NCBI GenBank assembly: GCA_021849525.1
Contig: JAJZSS010000076.1
Span: forward strand, 1 to 7,138
Length of the DNA: 7,138 nucleotides
Reading direction: 5' to 3'
Origin: Chloroflexota bacterium
GTDB lineage: Bacteria; Chloroflexota; Anaerolineae; Anaerolineales; UBA4823
Shown here: piece by piece, positions 1 through 7,138 of the stretch
Numbering within the stretch: the stretch's first letter is position 1
How the letters are laid out: each line of letters begins with the position of its first letter
Made by a program: the position numbers and the translations under genes
Notes under the pieces: model-generated
Told to the model about the DNA's origin: nothing
Databases searched by the model: none
The model's input: only the letters and a program-made list of their open reading frames with translations

Positions 1-1
1 G

Positions 2-79
2 CACGACTATGACCCGGTCTATGACGAGAGCATGCAAAGAGCTTTAGAATTTATTTTTCCAGGCGGAGGCAGAGGGTAG
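2..79 (+). CDS. C-terminal fragment of an unidentified protein (partial at left edge)
   Basis: An open frame enters from the left edge and runs 25 codons to a TAG at 77-79. The visible tail begins HDYDPVYDESMQRALEF and ends in a hydrophobic stretch and a Gly/Arg-rich end (IFPGGGRG). I do not recognise the family. The acidic, tyrosine-containing composition and the mixed helix-like pattern look like a real protein end rather than noise. The stop lies 10 bases from the stop of the convergent nadD, a spacing typical of the ends of two real genes. No start, domain or motif is visible, so no function can be given. The alternative is a chance open frame, since 25 codons is short. Confidence 0.45.
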   Translation, partial: HDYDPVYDESMQRALEFIFPGGGRG

Positions 80-89
80 ACTGACCGGT

Positions 90-692
90 TCAAACCGGCT
101 GGTAAAGGCTATTTTTGATTATGTAATTATGGACTGCGTCGGGGACATAGTAGCGAAAATCCATCCCCGCCCCTGCCAGGCGGCGAACCCGGGTTGCCGA
201 GATGTCCAGGCGGGGAGCCTCCACCCAGCGGATTTTGGCGGTTAAACCCGGCAGCTGGCTTTCCAGGCGCGCCAGATCGATGCGAACCCGCGGCCGGCGA
301 AAGACCCCCAGGGCTGCAGGGGCGGCGATCACACCCTGCGGGTTGCGCCAGGTCGGCAGATCGCGCAGCGAATCCCCGCCGATCAGATAGATCAGCTCTG
401 CTTCAGGATAGGCTAGCCCCAGCAAGCGGAGGGTATCCACCGCATACTGCGGCGGCGGGCGATCGATATCGATCCGCGAAGGGATGAAGCGGGGGTTACT
501 GAGCAGCGCCAGCTGGAGCATCTCCCACCGCAGGGGGGCGGGAGTCATCCGGCGGCCGTGTTTATGAGGTGGATCGGGAGTGAGCACCCACAACACGCGC
601 TCCAATCCAAGCTGGTTGCAGGCTTCCTGTGCCAGGATCAGGTGAGCGATGTGGGGCGGATCGAACGACCCGCCGAAGACCCCTATTTTCAT
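90..692 (-). CDS. nadD: Nicotinate-nucleotide adenylyltransferase
   Basis: This cytoplasmic enzyme transfers AMP from ATP to nicotinate mononucleotide, giving deamido-NAD, the penultimate step of NAD synthesis. The 200-residue protein has the usual family length. It opens with the nucleotidyltransferase motif GGSFDPPHIAH (residues 7-17), which carries the HxxH-type ATP site; the family more often has Gly where Ala-16 stands. PPHK follows at 41-44, GGDS near 105-108 in the substrate region, and ISATR at 164-168, matching the C-terminal ISSTxxR phosphate-binding motif. YYVPD at 181-185 is the usual family ending. The ATG at 690-692 places the first motif at the expected distance from the N-terminus. 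Only 10 bases separate it from the obgE stop. The nearest GGAG lies 17 bases upstream, too far to be ideal, so translation is probably coupled to obgE. The gene is second in an obgE-nadD unit. Confidence 0.96.
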   Translation of the reverse strand: MKIGVFGGSFDPPHIAHLILAQEACNQLGLERVLWVLTPDPPHKHGRRMTPAPLRWEMLQLALLSNPRFIPSRIDIDRPPPQYAVDTLRLLGLAYPEAELIYLIGGDSLRDLPTWRNPQGVIAAPAALGVFRRPRVRIDLARLESQLPGLTAKIRWVEAPRLDISATRVRRLAGAGMDFRYYVPDAVHNYIIKNSLYQPV

Positions 693-702
693 GGTTCAGC
701 AG

Positions 703-1962
703 CTAATCGCTCCACTCCAGCTCATACTCGCCGATATAGACGGTATTGCCCGGCTGCACGCCGGCCTCCCGCAGCGCGGCGTCGATCCCCACCCGCTCCA
801 GGATCCGCTGGAAGCGGCGGATGGATTCTATCTCGCCCCAATAAGTCATCGAAGCCGCCCGTTCAATCGCCTCGCCGCTGATCCGCCAGCCATCCTGATC
901 GCGCTCAATGCGGAATTCATTCGGGTCTTGATCCAGGCGGTAGACCGGCATGGTGGTCACCACTTCGACCGCGGGCGCGGTTTGCAAAAGCTGGGCAGCC
1001 TGGTACAGCGCCGGGCGCACATTGGTCCCGGCAACTGCGGATACGCCCAGCGCCTGGATTCCCTTGCGCTTGAGGGCTTTTTGCAGGCCAGGCCAGCGCT
1101 CCTGCACTTCCAACAGGTCCATTTTGTTGACCGCCACCACCTGGGATTTTTCGGCCAGGTGCGGATCGAATAACGCCAGCTCGCTGTTGATCTGGGCATA
1201 ATCGAGCAGTGGATCTTCCGCCAGGCCATCCAGGAGGTGGATCAGCACCCGCGTGCGCTGGATATGGCGCAGAAAATCGTGCCCCAGACCAATACCCAGA
1301 TGGGCGCCTTCGATCAGGCCGGGGATATCCGCCAACACCAGGTTGGTTTCCGGGTCCAGCTCAGCCACGCCAAGGTTCGGCTCGAGCGTGGTAAACGGAT
1401 AGGAGGCAATCTTGGGTCTGGCATTGGTCACAGCCGCCAGGAAGGTCGATTTACCGGCATTGGGCACACCCACAATCCCAATATCGGCGATCAATTTCAG
1501 CTCCAGGCGCAGGTTGCGCTCTTCTGGCGGCGCGCCGCGTTCTGCCACGTGCGGAACCTGGTGGACAGAAGACACGAAATGGCTGTTACCGCGCCCACCC
1601 CGGCCGCCTTTAGTTATTACCAGGCGCTGCCCGGGCTCGACCAGGTCCCCCAGCAGCTCGCCGGTGCCGCGATCATAAATCAGCGTCCCCGGCGGCACTG
1701 GAATCACCAGATCCTGCCCGGATCTACCCGACATATTCTGCTTGGCGCCGTTCTTGCCGGGTTCCGCCAGATACTTCGAATTGCGGCGAAAGGCAGAAAG
1801 GGTGTTTAAAGTGGGCTGTACTTCGAAGACAACATCGCCGCCTCGCCCGCCATCGCCGCCATCTGGTCCACCCCGAGGAACGAATTTTTCACGGCGGAAA
1901 TGCACCGAGCCATCTCCACCCTTGCCCGACCGGACATAAATATCTGCTTGATCGATGAACAT
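703..1962 (-). CDS. obgE: Obg family GTPase (ribosome assembly and stress response)
   Basis: Obg proteins are essential GTPases that bind the large ribosomal subunit and link its assembly to nucleotide status and stress. The 419 residues show all three domains in order. The glycine-rich Obg fold occupies about 1-158, with runs such as RGGPDGGDGGRGGD (30-43). The G domain occupies about 159-330: P-loop GVPNAGKST (165-173), switch I YPFTTLEPNLGV (188-199), DIPG (212-215), NKMD (279-282) and SA (308-309). A C-terminal OCT domain covers about 340-419. OCT is present in Firmicutes, Actinobacteria and Chloroflexota Obg and absent from the E. coli protein. The ATG at 1960-1962 has an AAGGA Shine-Dalgarno at 1971-1975, 8 bases away. 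The gene heads a leftward unit with nadD and is divergent from rex. No key GTPase residue is missing. Confidence 0.97.
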   Translation of the reverse strand: MFIDQADIYVRSGKGGDGSVHFRREKFVPRGGPDGGDGGRGGDVVFEVQPTLNTLSAFRRNSKYLAEPGKNGAKQNMSGRSGQDLVIPVPPGTLIYDRGTGELLGDLVEPGQRLVITKGGRGGRGNSHFVSSVHQVPHVAERGAPPEERNLRLELKLIADIGIVGVPNAGKSTFLAAVTNARPKIASYPFTTLEPNLGVAELDPETNLVLADIPGLIEGAHLGIGLGHDFLRHIQRTRVLIHLLDGLAEDPLLDYAQINSELALFDPHLAEKSQVVAVNKMDLLEVQERWPGLQKALKRKGIQALGVSAVAGTNVRPALYQAAQLLQTAPAVEVVTTMPVYRLDQDPNEFRIERDQDGWRISGEAIERAASMTYWGEIESIRRFQRILERVGIDAALREAGVQPGNTVYIGEYELEWSD

Positions 1963-2034
1963 CGTTTAATTCCTTAAAATAATCCGGCAGTGCTGCAGCA
2001 AGAATTTCAGTCATGCCTGCCGATTCGCACAAGA

Positions 2035-2043
2035 ATTATACCA
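2035..2043 (-). promoter_or_regulatory. Extended -10 promoter of obgE-nadD
   Basis: Read on the minus strand, this site is TGGTATAAT, a perfect -10 hexamer preceded by the TGn extension. The best -35 candidate upstream (TTCTCC, spacer 16) matches TTGACA at only three positions, which fits an extended -10 promoter that needs little -35 contact. Transcription would start near position 2028, giving a leader of about 65 bases before the obgE ATG. The sequence match is direct. Its activity is inferred. Confidence 0.6.
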
Positions 2044-2131
2044 TCCCGAGGTCCGGGGAGAAGTTTTCCACCTGGCTGGCGCCCGGTTTGCGCGGCTGCG
2101 GGCTTCTATTTGCACCCGGCTTGTTCATTTC

Positions 2132-2149
2132 TTGTGGTTATTTGCACAA
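2132..2149 (+). promoter_or_regulatory. Rex operator (autoregulatory site)
   Basis: The 18-base sequence TTGTGGTTATTTGCACAA has perfect 5-base inverted arms (TTGTG/CACAA) separated by 8 bases. This agrees in length, arms and A/T-rich centre with the known Rex-box form TTGTGAANNNNTTCACAA. It lies about 120 bases upstream of rex and overlaps the -35 element of the probable rex promoter. Bound Rex would therefore block RNA polymerase when NADH is low. The match and position are seen in the sequence; binding is inferred from the family. Confidence 0.8.
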
Positions 2150-2170
2150 TGAGCCAAAATGTGGTAGATT
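2142..2170 (+). promoter_or_regulatory. Probable rex promoter
   Basis: TTGCAC at 2142-2147 (three of six matches to the -35 consensus) and TAGATT at 2165-2170 (four of six to the -10 consensus) are separated by exactly 17 bases. The -35 hexamer sits inside the right half of the Rex palindrome, which supports the pair functionally. The start point would fall near 2177, leaving a leader of about 95 bases before the rex ATG. The hexamers are weak, so this is a moderate call. Confidence 0.5.
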
Positions 2171-2257
2171 TAAACTGGCCCACCCGTCTGACAGGGCACC
2201 TACGCTGCGGTACCGACCAGTGGGGACATATTCCGACGGCCAATCCTTGAGCATCCC

Positions 2258-2262
2258 AGGAG
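2258..2262 (+). promoter_or_regulatory. Ribosome binding site that decides the rex start
   Basis: AGGAG ends 10 bases before the ATG at 2273 but only one base before the in-frame GTG at 2264. Normal ribosome spacing therefore favours the ATG, and the reading beginning MEEKLIPD is preferred over the one three residues longer. Confidence 0.65.
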
Positions 2263-2272
2263 AGTGACGAAC

Positions 2273-2893
2273 ATGGAAGAAAAGTTGATTCCCGATATCG
2301 TGGTCGGCCGGCTTCCTTTATACCTGCGCGCCCTGCAGCACATGACCAACGAAGGCCGCCAGGTGACCTCCTCGCAAGAATTGGGCGAGCGGCTGGGTAT
2401 CTCGGCAGCCCAGATTCGCAAAGATCTCTCCCAATTTGGCGAATTCGGTAAGCAAGGCACCGGGTACCATATCGATTTCCTGCAGGATCAAATCCGGAAA
2501 ATATTGAAGGTCGACCGGGTGTGGAGTGTGGCTGTCGTCGGAGCCGGCGATATCGGTAGTGCGGTGGCTGCCTACCAGGGCTTTGCCAATCGCGGCTTTC
2601 AGGTCACCATGTTGTTCGATAACAGCCCGGCGAAGATCGGCAAAAAAATCGGGAATTTCACGGTCCTGGATATCGCCACCCTCGAAGAGACAATTCGCAA
2701 AGAAGGCATCCAGGTCGCCATGATTACCGTCCCAGCCGACCAGGCTCAAGCCGTGGCGGATCTGCTGGTCAAAGCCGGGGTCAAGGCGATCCTGAATTAT
2801 GCACCTTTATCGCTCAACGTGCCGTCCGAGGTCCGGGTGCAAAACACCGACCCTGCCACCCACCTGCAGCGGATGACCTACTATCTGGATTAA
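2273..2893 (+). CDS. rex: Redox-sensing transcriptional repressor Rex
   Basis: Rex is a dimeric repressor that binds DNA when NAD+ predominates and lets go when NADH rises, controlling fermentation and respiration genes. The 206 residues match the family's usual length. A winged helix occupies about 1-80: RLPLYLRAL (13-21), SSQELGERLGISAAQIRKDL (33-52) and FGEFGKQGTGY (55-65). A Rossmann NAD(H)-binding domain follows, with GAGDIG (90-95), where many homologues have GxGNLG, and the ribose-binding Asp in LFDNSP (Asp-116). The C-terminal motifs VPADQAQAVADLL (153-165) and ILNYAP (173-178) are typical; the last helix completes the domain-swapped dimer. I chose the ATG at 2273 because AGGAG lies 10 bases upstream. 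A GTG at 2264 would add three residues. The Rex-box upstream implies autoregulation. The stop is 3 bases from that of the opposing actin-like gene. Confidence 0.96.
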   Translation: MEEKLIPDIVVGRLPLYLRALQHMTNEGRQVTSSQELGERLGISAAQIRKDLSQFGEFGKQGTGYHIDFLQDQIRKILKVDRVWSVAVVGAGDIGSAVAAYQGFANRGFQVTMLFDNSPAKIGKKIGNFTVLDIATLEETIRKEGIQVAMITVPADQAQAVADLLVKAGVKAILNYAPLSLNVPSEVRVQNTDPATHLQRMTYYLD

Positions 2894-2896
2894 TTT

Positions 2897-3898
2897 TCAG
2901 GCGTGGGGTAAGTTGCGCCGGATCAGGCCAAAGACGCTGAACCCGCGGGCAGCGCCTTCTGCCGTGCAGCTGGTGGGGTTATCCACCAGATAAGCCGGCA
3001 CGCCCAGTTCTTTGGTGAGCAGCTTATCGATGCCGCGCAGTTTCGAGCCGCCGCCGGTCAGGGCGACGCCGCGATCGATAATATCGGATACCAGCTCCGG
3101 GGGCGTCTTTTCCAGCACCCTCCGGGCGGTTTCGATGATATTTGCCAGCGCATCCTGGATCGCTTCAACCACCTCACCAGTGGTCATGGTCACCGGGCGG
3201 GGCAGGCCAGTCACCTGGTCCTGGCCCTGAATTTCGATGGTCAATTCTTCGTCCTGGGGAACTGCTGCGCCGACCCGGATCTTCACCTGCTCGGCTGTCA
3301 GCTGCCCGATGATGACCCCATATTTCTTGCGCACATAATTGACCACTGCCTCGTCCATCGCCATGCCCCCGGAGCGCAGGGTCTCGGCGGTAACGATCCC
3401 ATACATCGCCAGGACAGCCGCCTGGGTAGCCCCGCCGCCCAGGCACAGGATCATATTGCCAGAAGGGGTGCTGATGGGGAGATCGATCCCCAGAGCCGCA
3501 GCCAGTGGCTGAGGGATTAAATTGACATCCCGGCTGCCTGCGTTCAGGGCAGCCTCGTGCACGGCGCGTGATTCGACACTGGTCACCCCGTAGGGGACCG
3601 TGATCATAATGCGAGGCGGGAACAGGCGATTGGAGATCTTGCGCAGCAGGTAGCGCAGCATATGCTCGGTGACTTCATAATCGGCGATCACGCCGTTCAA
3701 CATGGGGCGGGTAACTTCCATCGAGTCCGGCACCCGCCCGAACATATCAAACGCTTCCTGCCCCCAGGCAACTAATTTTTGCTCATCGACCACAATGGCG
3801 ACGACGGTCGGTTCTTCAATTAATAACTGGTTGCCGGAAACCACCCGCGTATACATGGTTCCCAGGTCGATTCCAAGATCTTTTGAAAATACAGGCAT
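2897..3898 (-). CDS. mreB: MreB/Mbl-family actin-like protein with an altered ATPase site
   Basis: MreB proteins are bacterial actins that polymerise on the inner face of the membrane and guide cell-wall synthesis. The 333-residue length is typical. Family landmarks are phosphate-1 loop GIDLGT (9-14), EEPTVVAI (28-35), TRPMLNGVIADYEVTEHML (63-81), TPPELVSDIIDRG (265-277) and the adenosine loop LTGGGSKLRG (280-289). RLFPPRI (91-97) keeps the Leu-Phe pair of the membrane-insertion loop. Oddly, active-site residues differ. The usual IEEP reads IPQP (128-131), DIGGGTTE reads CLGGGATQ (152-159), and GERTAE reads GQLTAE (198-203). Loss of the catalytic Glu, a phosphate-2 Asp and a Thr suggests poor ATP hydrolysis. 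The symbol is given at family level only; this may be a paralogue rather than the main MreB. The gene starts 12 bases after atpC, with only a weak AAGAG site (3908-3912) overlapping the atpC stop, so it probably rides on the atp transcript. Confidence 0.88.
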   Translation of the reverse strand: MPVFSKDLGIDLGTMYTRVVSGNQLLIEEPTVVAIVVDEQKLVAWGQEAFDMFGRVPDSMEVTRPMLNGVIADYEVTEHMLRYLLRKISNRLFPPRIMITVPYGVTSVESRAVHEAALNAGSRDVNLIPQPLAAALGIDLPISTPSGNMILCLGGGATQAAVLAMYGIVTAETLRSGGMAMDEAVVNYVRKKYGVIIGQLTAEQVKIRVGAAVPQDEELTIEIQGQDQVTGLPRPVTMTTGEVVEAIQDALANIIETARRVLEKTPPELVSDIIDRGVALTGGGSKLRGIDKLLTKELGVPAYLVDNPTSCTAEGAARGFSVFGLIRRNLPHA

Positions 3899-3910
3899 AG
3901 AGGTGAGCTC

Positions 3911-4354
3911 TTACTTTTCGGTTGAGCTTCCTGGCCGGGGATGGGAACGGCGGTAGCGATGGGCAGCTTCCAGGCGCAGATTCGAGCGGCGCAGGGCAGC
4001 TTCCATCGCCAGGAAGGTGTCGGTGTCGGGCGGCGGTCCTTTTGCCAGCGTCTCTTCCGCCCGGCGGCGAGATTCCTCAGCCCGGGCGAGATCGATCTCA
4101 TTGACGTTTTCGGCTGCATTCGCCAGCACCGTGATGATATCGGGCTGTACTTCGGCCACACCGCCGGAAATGGTGAAGTACTGCTCCTCACCTTTATAAC
4201 GGACTTTCAAGATGCCCATGTTCAAGGTGGTCAGCAGGGGTGCATGGTTGGGCAAGATACCCATCTCACCTTCCATACCCGGCAGGACAACGATATCTGC
4301 ATCGCCTTCGAAGACCATCCGGTCCTGGGACACAATTTCACAGCGTATTGGCAT
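3911..4354 (-). CDS. atpC: ATP synthase F1 epsilon subunit
   Basis: Epsilon sits on the central stalk, helps couple rotation between gamma and the c-ring, and can inhibit ATP hydrolysis. The 147 residues are slightly longer than usual because of a polar tail (about 136-147). The N-terminal beta sandwich covers about 1-84, with MEGEMGILPNHAPLLT (27-42) and the SGGVAEV motif (63-69). The C-terminal helical hairpin follows from about 87. It carries IDLARA (87-92), which fits the I/LDxxRA ATP-binding motif known from thermophilic Bacillus epsilon, and ALRRSNLRL (120-128), whose arginines 123 and 127 align with the second half of that site. The subunit may therefore bind ATP as an energy sensor, an inference. 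The ATG at 4352-4354 has TGAGG (4360-4364) 5 bases upstream and lies 29 bases after atpD. Confidence 0.95.
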   Translation of the reverse strand: MPIRCEIVSQDRMVFEGDADIVVLPGMEGEMGILPNHAPLLTTLNMGILKVRYKGEEQYFTISGGVAEVQPDIITVLANAAENVNEIDLARAEESRRRAEETLAKGPPPDTDTFLAMEAALRRSNLRLEAAHRYRRSHPRPGSSTEK

Positions 4355-4383
4355 GAATACCTCAGTTCAAGCGACCATTATGG

Positions 4384-5823
<1,440 letters not shown>

Positions 5824-5832
5824 TTAAATCAA

Positions 5833-6726
5833 TCAGGATGAGCCGAGCGCTTCTGCGCCGCCCACAATATCGAGAATTTCGTTGGTAATCCCCTGCTGGC
5901 GGACCTTGTTGTACTCGAGGAGCAGGGTATCTGCCAGGGCAGAAGCGCTGTCGGTCGCATTCTTCATTGCTACCATGCGCGCCGCATGCTCGCTGGCTAA
6001 TGATTCCAGGATAGCCTGGTAAACCTGGAGGGATGTGAAGCGGGGGATGAGATCATCCAGGATCGCCATCTCATCGGGTTCATACAGGTACGTGGCAGCC
6101 GGTCCACGGTGGGCAGCCTGAAAGTCCTGCACCCGTCCTTCAGCATTGGTCACTTCGAGGGGCAGCAGCTTTTTCATATCCGGCACCTGGCGGGCCATGT
6201 TGATGTAATCGGTGTACAGCAAATAGACTTCATCCACTTTACCGGACAGGAATTCTTCGACGGCAATTCGCCCGATCGCCGAGACATCCCCAAAAGACGG
6301 GGCTGCTGGAAGATTGCTGAACTCGGCAATCACCGATTTACGGCGGCGAAACAGCAGGTCGCGACCTTTTCGCCCCACCGCCACATAATCCACCGGGACG
6401 GGGTAATTATCAAATTTTTGGGCGGCAAAGCGCACAATATTGGAGCTGAAAGCGCCTGCCAGCCCGCGGTCGCCGGTCAGCAGCACCACCAGAACGCGAT
6501 TTACGCTGGGGCGCTGAACGAGCAGCGGATGCATCTGTTCACGCCCGGGCTGCCCGGCAATATGGGTGAGCACCTGCCAGGCTTTTGTGGCGTACGGGCG
6601 GGTGCGTATTAATGCCTCGGTGGACTTGCGCACTTTACTGGCGCTGACCGCCTGCATCGCCCGCGTGACGTTCGAAATATTTTTTACACTCCGGATGCGG
6701 AGTCTGACTTCTCGAGCATTGGCCAT
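5833..6726 (-). CDS. atpG: ATP synthase F1 gamma subunit
   Basis: Gamma is the rotating central shaft inside the alpha3beta3 ring. The 297 residues are normal for the bacterial protein. The N-terminal helix begins with REVRLRIRSVKNISNVTRAM (5-24), the usual coiled-coil segment. The Rossmann-like middle starts near VLVVLLTGDRGLAGAF (78-93). The C-terminal helix includes HAARMVAMKNATDSA (247-261) and ends with the gamma signature ITNEILDIVGGAEA (280-293). No cysteine-bearing regulatory insert of the chloroplast type is present. The ATG at 6724-6726 has AGGA at 6736-6739, 9 bases upstream, and follows atpA by 36 bases. The stop is 48 bases before atpD. Confidence 0.97.
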   Translation of the reverse strand: MANAREVRLRIRSVKNISNVTRAMQAVSASKVRKSTEALIRTRPYATKAWQVLTHIAGQPGREQMHPLLVQRPSVNRVLVVLLTGDRGLAGAFSSNIVRFAAQKFDNYPVPVDYVAVGRKGRDLLFRRRKSVIAEFSNLPAAPSFGDVSAIGRIAVEEFLSGKVDEVYLLYTDYINMARQVPDMKKLLPLEVTNAEGRVQDFQAAHRGPAATYLYEPDEMAILDDLIPRFTSLQVYQAILESLASEHAARMVAMKNATDSASALADTLLLEYNKVRQQGITNEILDIVGGAEALGSS

Positions 6727-6762
6727 ATCTCAGAGTCCTGTTTTGCAGCAGATGAGGTTCGG

Positions 6763-7138
6763 TTAGCTCCAGGTGCTCATAAAGGAATCGAGCGCGGCGC
6801 GCAGTTTCTGCTCGGTCTCGGGAACGATTTGCTTGCGAGCAGCGATATCCTTGCCGATCTCCGGGTAGTTGCTTTCCATAAAGCGCAGCAGTGCAGCCTC
6901 CCAGGCTGCCATCTTCTCCAGCGGAACGCTGTCGGTAAAGCCACGCGTTCCGGCGAAGATCTCGATGACCTGGTTTTCAAGCGACATCGGCTCGTACTGG
7001 GGCTGCTTGAGGATTTCCTGCAGGTGCAGGCCGCGGCTGAGCTGCTGCTGAGTGGCTTTGTCCAGGTCGGAGCCGAACTGGGCAAAGGCAGCCAGGGAGC
7101 GGAATGAAGCCATATCGATGCGCAAACCGCCGGCGACC
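6763..7138 (-). CDS. atpA: ATP synthase F1 alpha subunit, C-terminal part (cut by the right edge)
   Basis: Alpha forms the hexameric head with beta and holds non-catalytic nucleotide sites. Only the last 124 residues or so of a protein normally near 500 are in the window. The visible part begins VAGGLRIDMASFRSLAAFAQ and continues FGSDLDKATQQQLSRGLHL, the highly conserved start of the alpha C-terminal helical domain, then LKQPQYEPMSLENQV, before ending at a TAA (6763-6765). The frame runs unbroken to the edge, so there is no reason to suspect a truncated gene. Nucleotide-binding motifs lie outside the window. It is followed by atpG after 36 bases, as in standard atp operons, and the operon promoter must be to the right. 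Confidence 0.97.
   Translation of the reverse strand, partial: VAGGLRIDMASFRSLAAFAQFGSDLDKATQQQLSRGLHLQEILKQPQYEPMSLENQVIEIFAGTRGFTDSVPLEKMAAWEAALLRFMESNYPEIGKDIAARKQIVPETEQKLRAALDSFMSTWS

Noticed and set aside
85..98. Inverted repeat CCGGTTCAAACCGG with a T-run at 112-116, as a possible terminator between the left-edge gene and nadD
   Set aside because: The realistic stem is 5 base pairs, it overlaps the nadD stop codon, and the T-run starts 13 bases beyond the stem. On the minus strand no T-run follows.
649..1809. Long plus-strand open frames antisense to obgE (for example 649-1173 and 1237-1809)
   Set aside because: They lie opposite a complete, well-conserved Obg gene, their translations show no family motif, and such shadows are expected in GC-rich coding DNA.
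2081..2103. GCCCG...CGGGC stem followed by TTCTATTT in the obgE-rex intergenic region, as a terminator or riboswitch part
   Set aside because: A 13-base loop on a 5-base stem with a broken T-tract is weak, and no gene ends upstream of it.
2121..2137. TTGTTCATTTCTTGTGG as a second, overlapping Rex half-site pair
   Set aside because: The two TTGT units are direct, not inverted, so they do not form a Rex palindrome.
2174..2221. ACTGG/CCAGT pairing and the palindrome CGGTACCG (2208-2215) in the rex leader, as a regulatory RNA
   Set aside because: The pairing is short, the enclosed loop is long, and there is no resemblance to a known riboswitch core. It is at chance level for this GC content.
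2264..2266. GTG as the rex start
   Set aside because: The AGGAG site would be only one base away; the ATG at 2273 has normal spacing and gives the usual Rex N-terminus.
6109..6612. Plus-strand open frame of 167 codons antisense to atpG
   Set aside because: It is His/Gln-rich shadow coding opposite the conserved gamma subunit and shows no independent evidence.

Overview
The window is a compact, ordinary chromosomal housekeeping segment of a bacterium with moderately high GC. Protein family features (a Rex redox repressor next to an obgE-nadD pair, an F-type ATP synthase operon, an MreB-type gene) fit a Chloroflexota bacterium, most likely of the Anaerolineae. That placement is inferred from the feel of the proteins and the gene order, not from a search. 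I see no mobile element, CRISPR array, rRNA or tRNA gene.

Layout from left to right. Positions 2-79 (+) look like the last 25 codons of an unidentified protein that enters from the left edge and converges on nadD. Positions 90-692 (-) are nadD and 703-1962 (-) are obgE, a tight two-gene unit (10-base gap) read leftwards from an extended -10 promoter near 2035-2043. Positions 1963-2272 are a divergent intergenic region. It holds the obgE promoter, a Rex operator-like palindrome (2132-2149) and a probable rex promoter whose -35 lies inside that palindrome. Positions 2273-2893 (+) are rex, which ends only 3 bases from the stop of the next, opposing gene. Positions 2897-3898 (-) encode an MreB/Mbl-family actin-like protein. 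From 3911 to the right edge, on the minus strand, lies the distal part of the F1 operon in the canonical order atpA (C-terminal part only), atpG, atpD, atpC, with the actin-like gene 12 bases beyond atpC and probably on the same transcript.

How the genes relate. NadD makes the NAD precursor dinucleotide and Rex senses the NADH/NAD+ ratio, while the atp genes encode the catalytic head and central stalk of ATP synthase. The neighbourhood is therefore rich in redox and energy functions, although a regulatory link is shown only for rex itself (autoregulation). Obg is a ribosome-assembly and stress GTPase that is commonly found near nadD.

The most interesting item is the actin-like protein. Its fold motifs and membrane-loop residues look intact, but several residues that bind metal or activate water in MreB are replaced (IEEP to IPQP, DIGGGTTE to CLGGGATQ, GERTAE to GQLTAE). 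This suggests an MreB paralogue with weak or no ATP hydrolysis, co-transcribed with ATP synthase. The next best item is the Rex autoregulatory site. I found no clearly novel multi-gene system.
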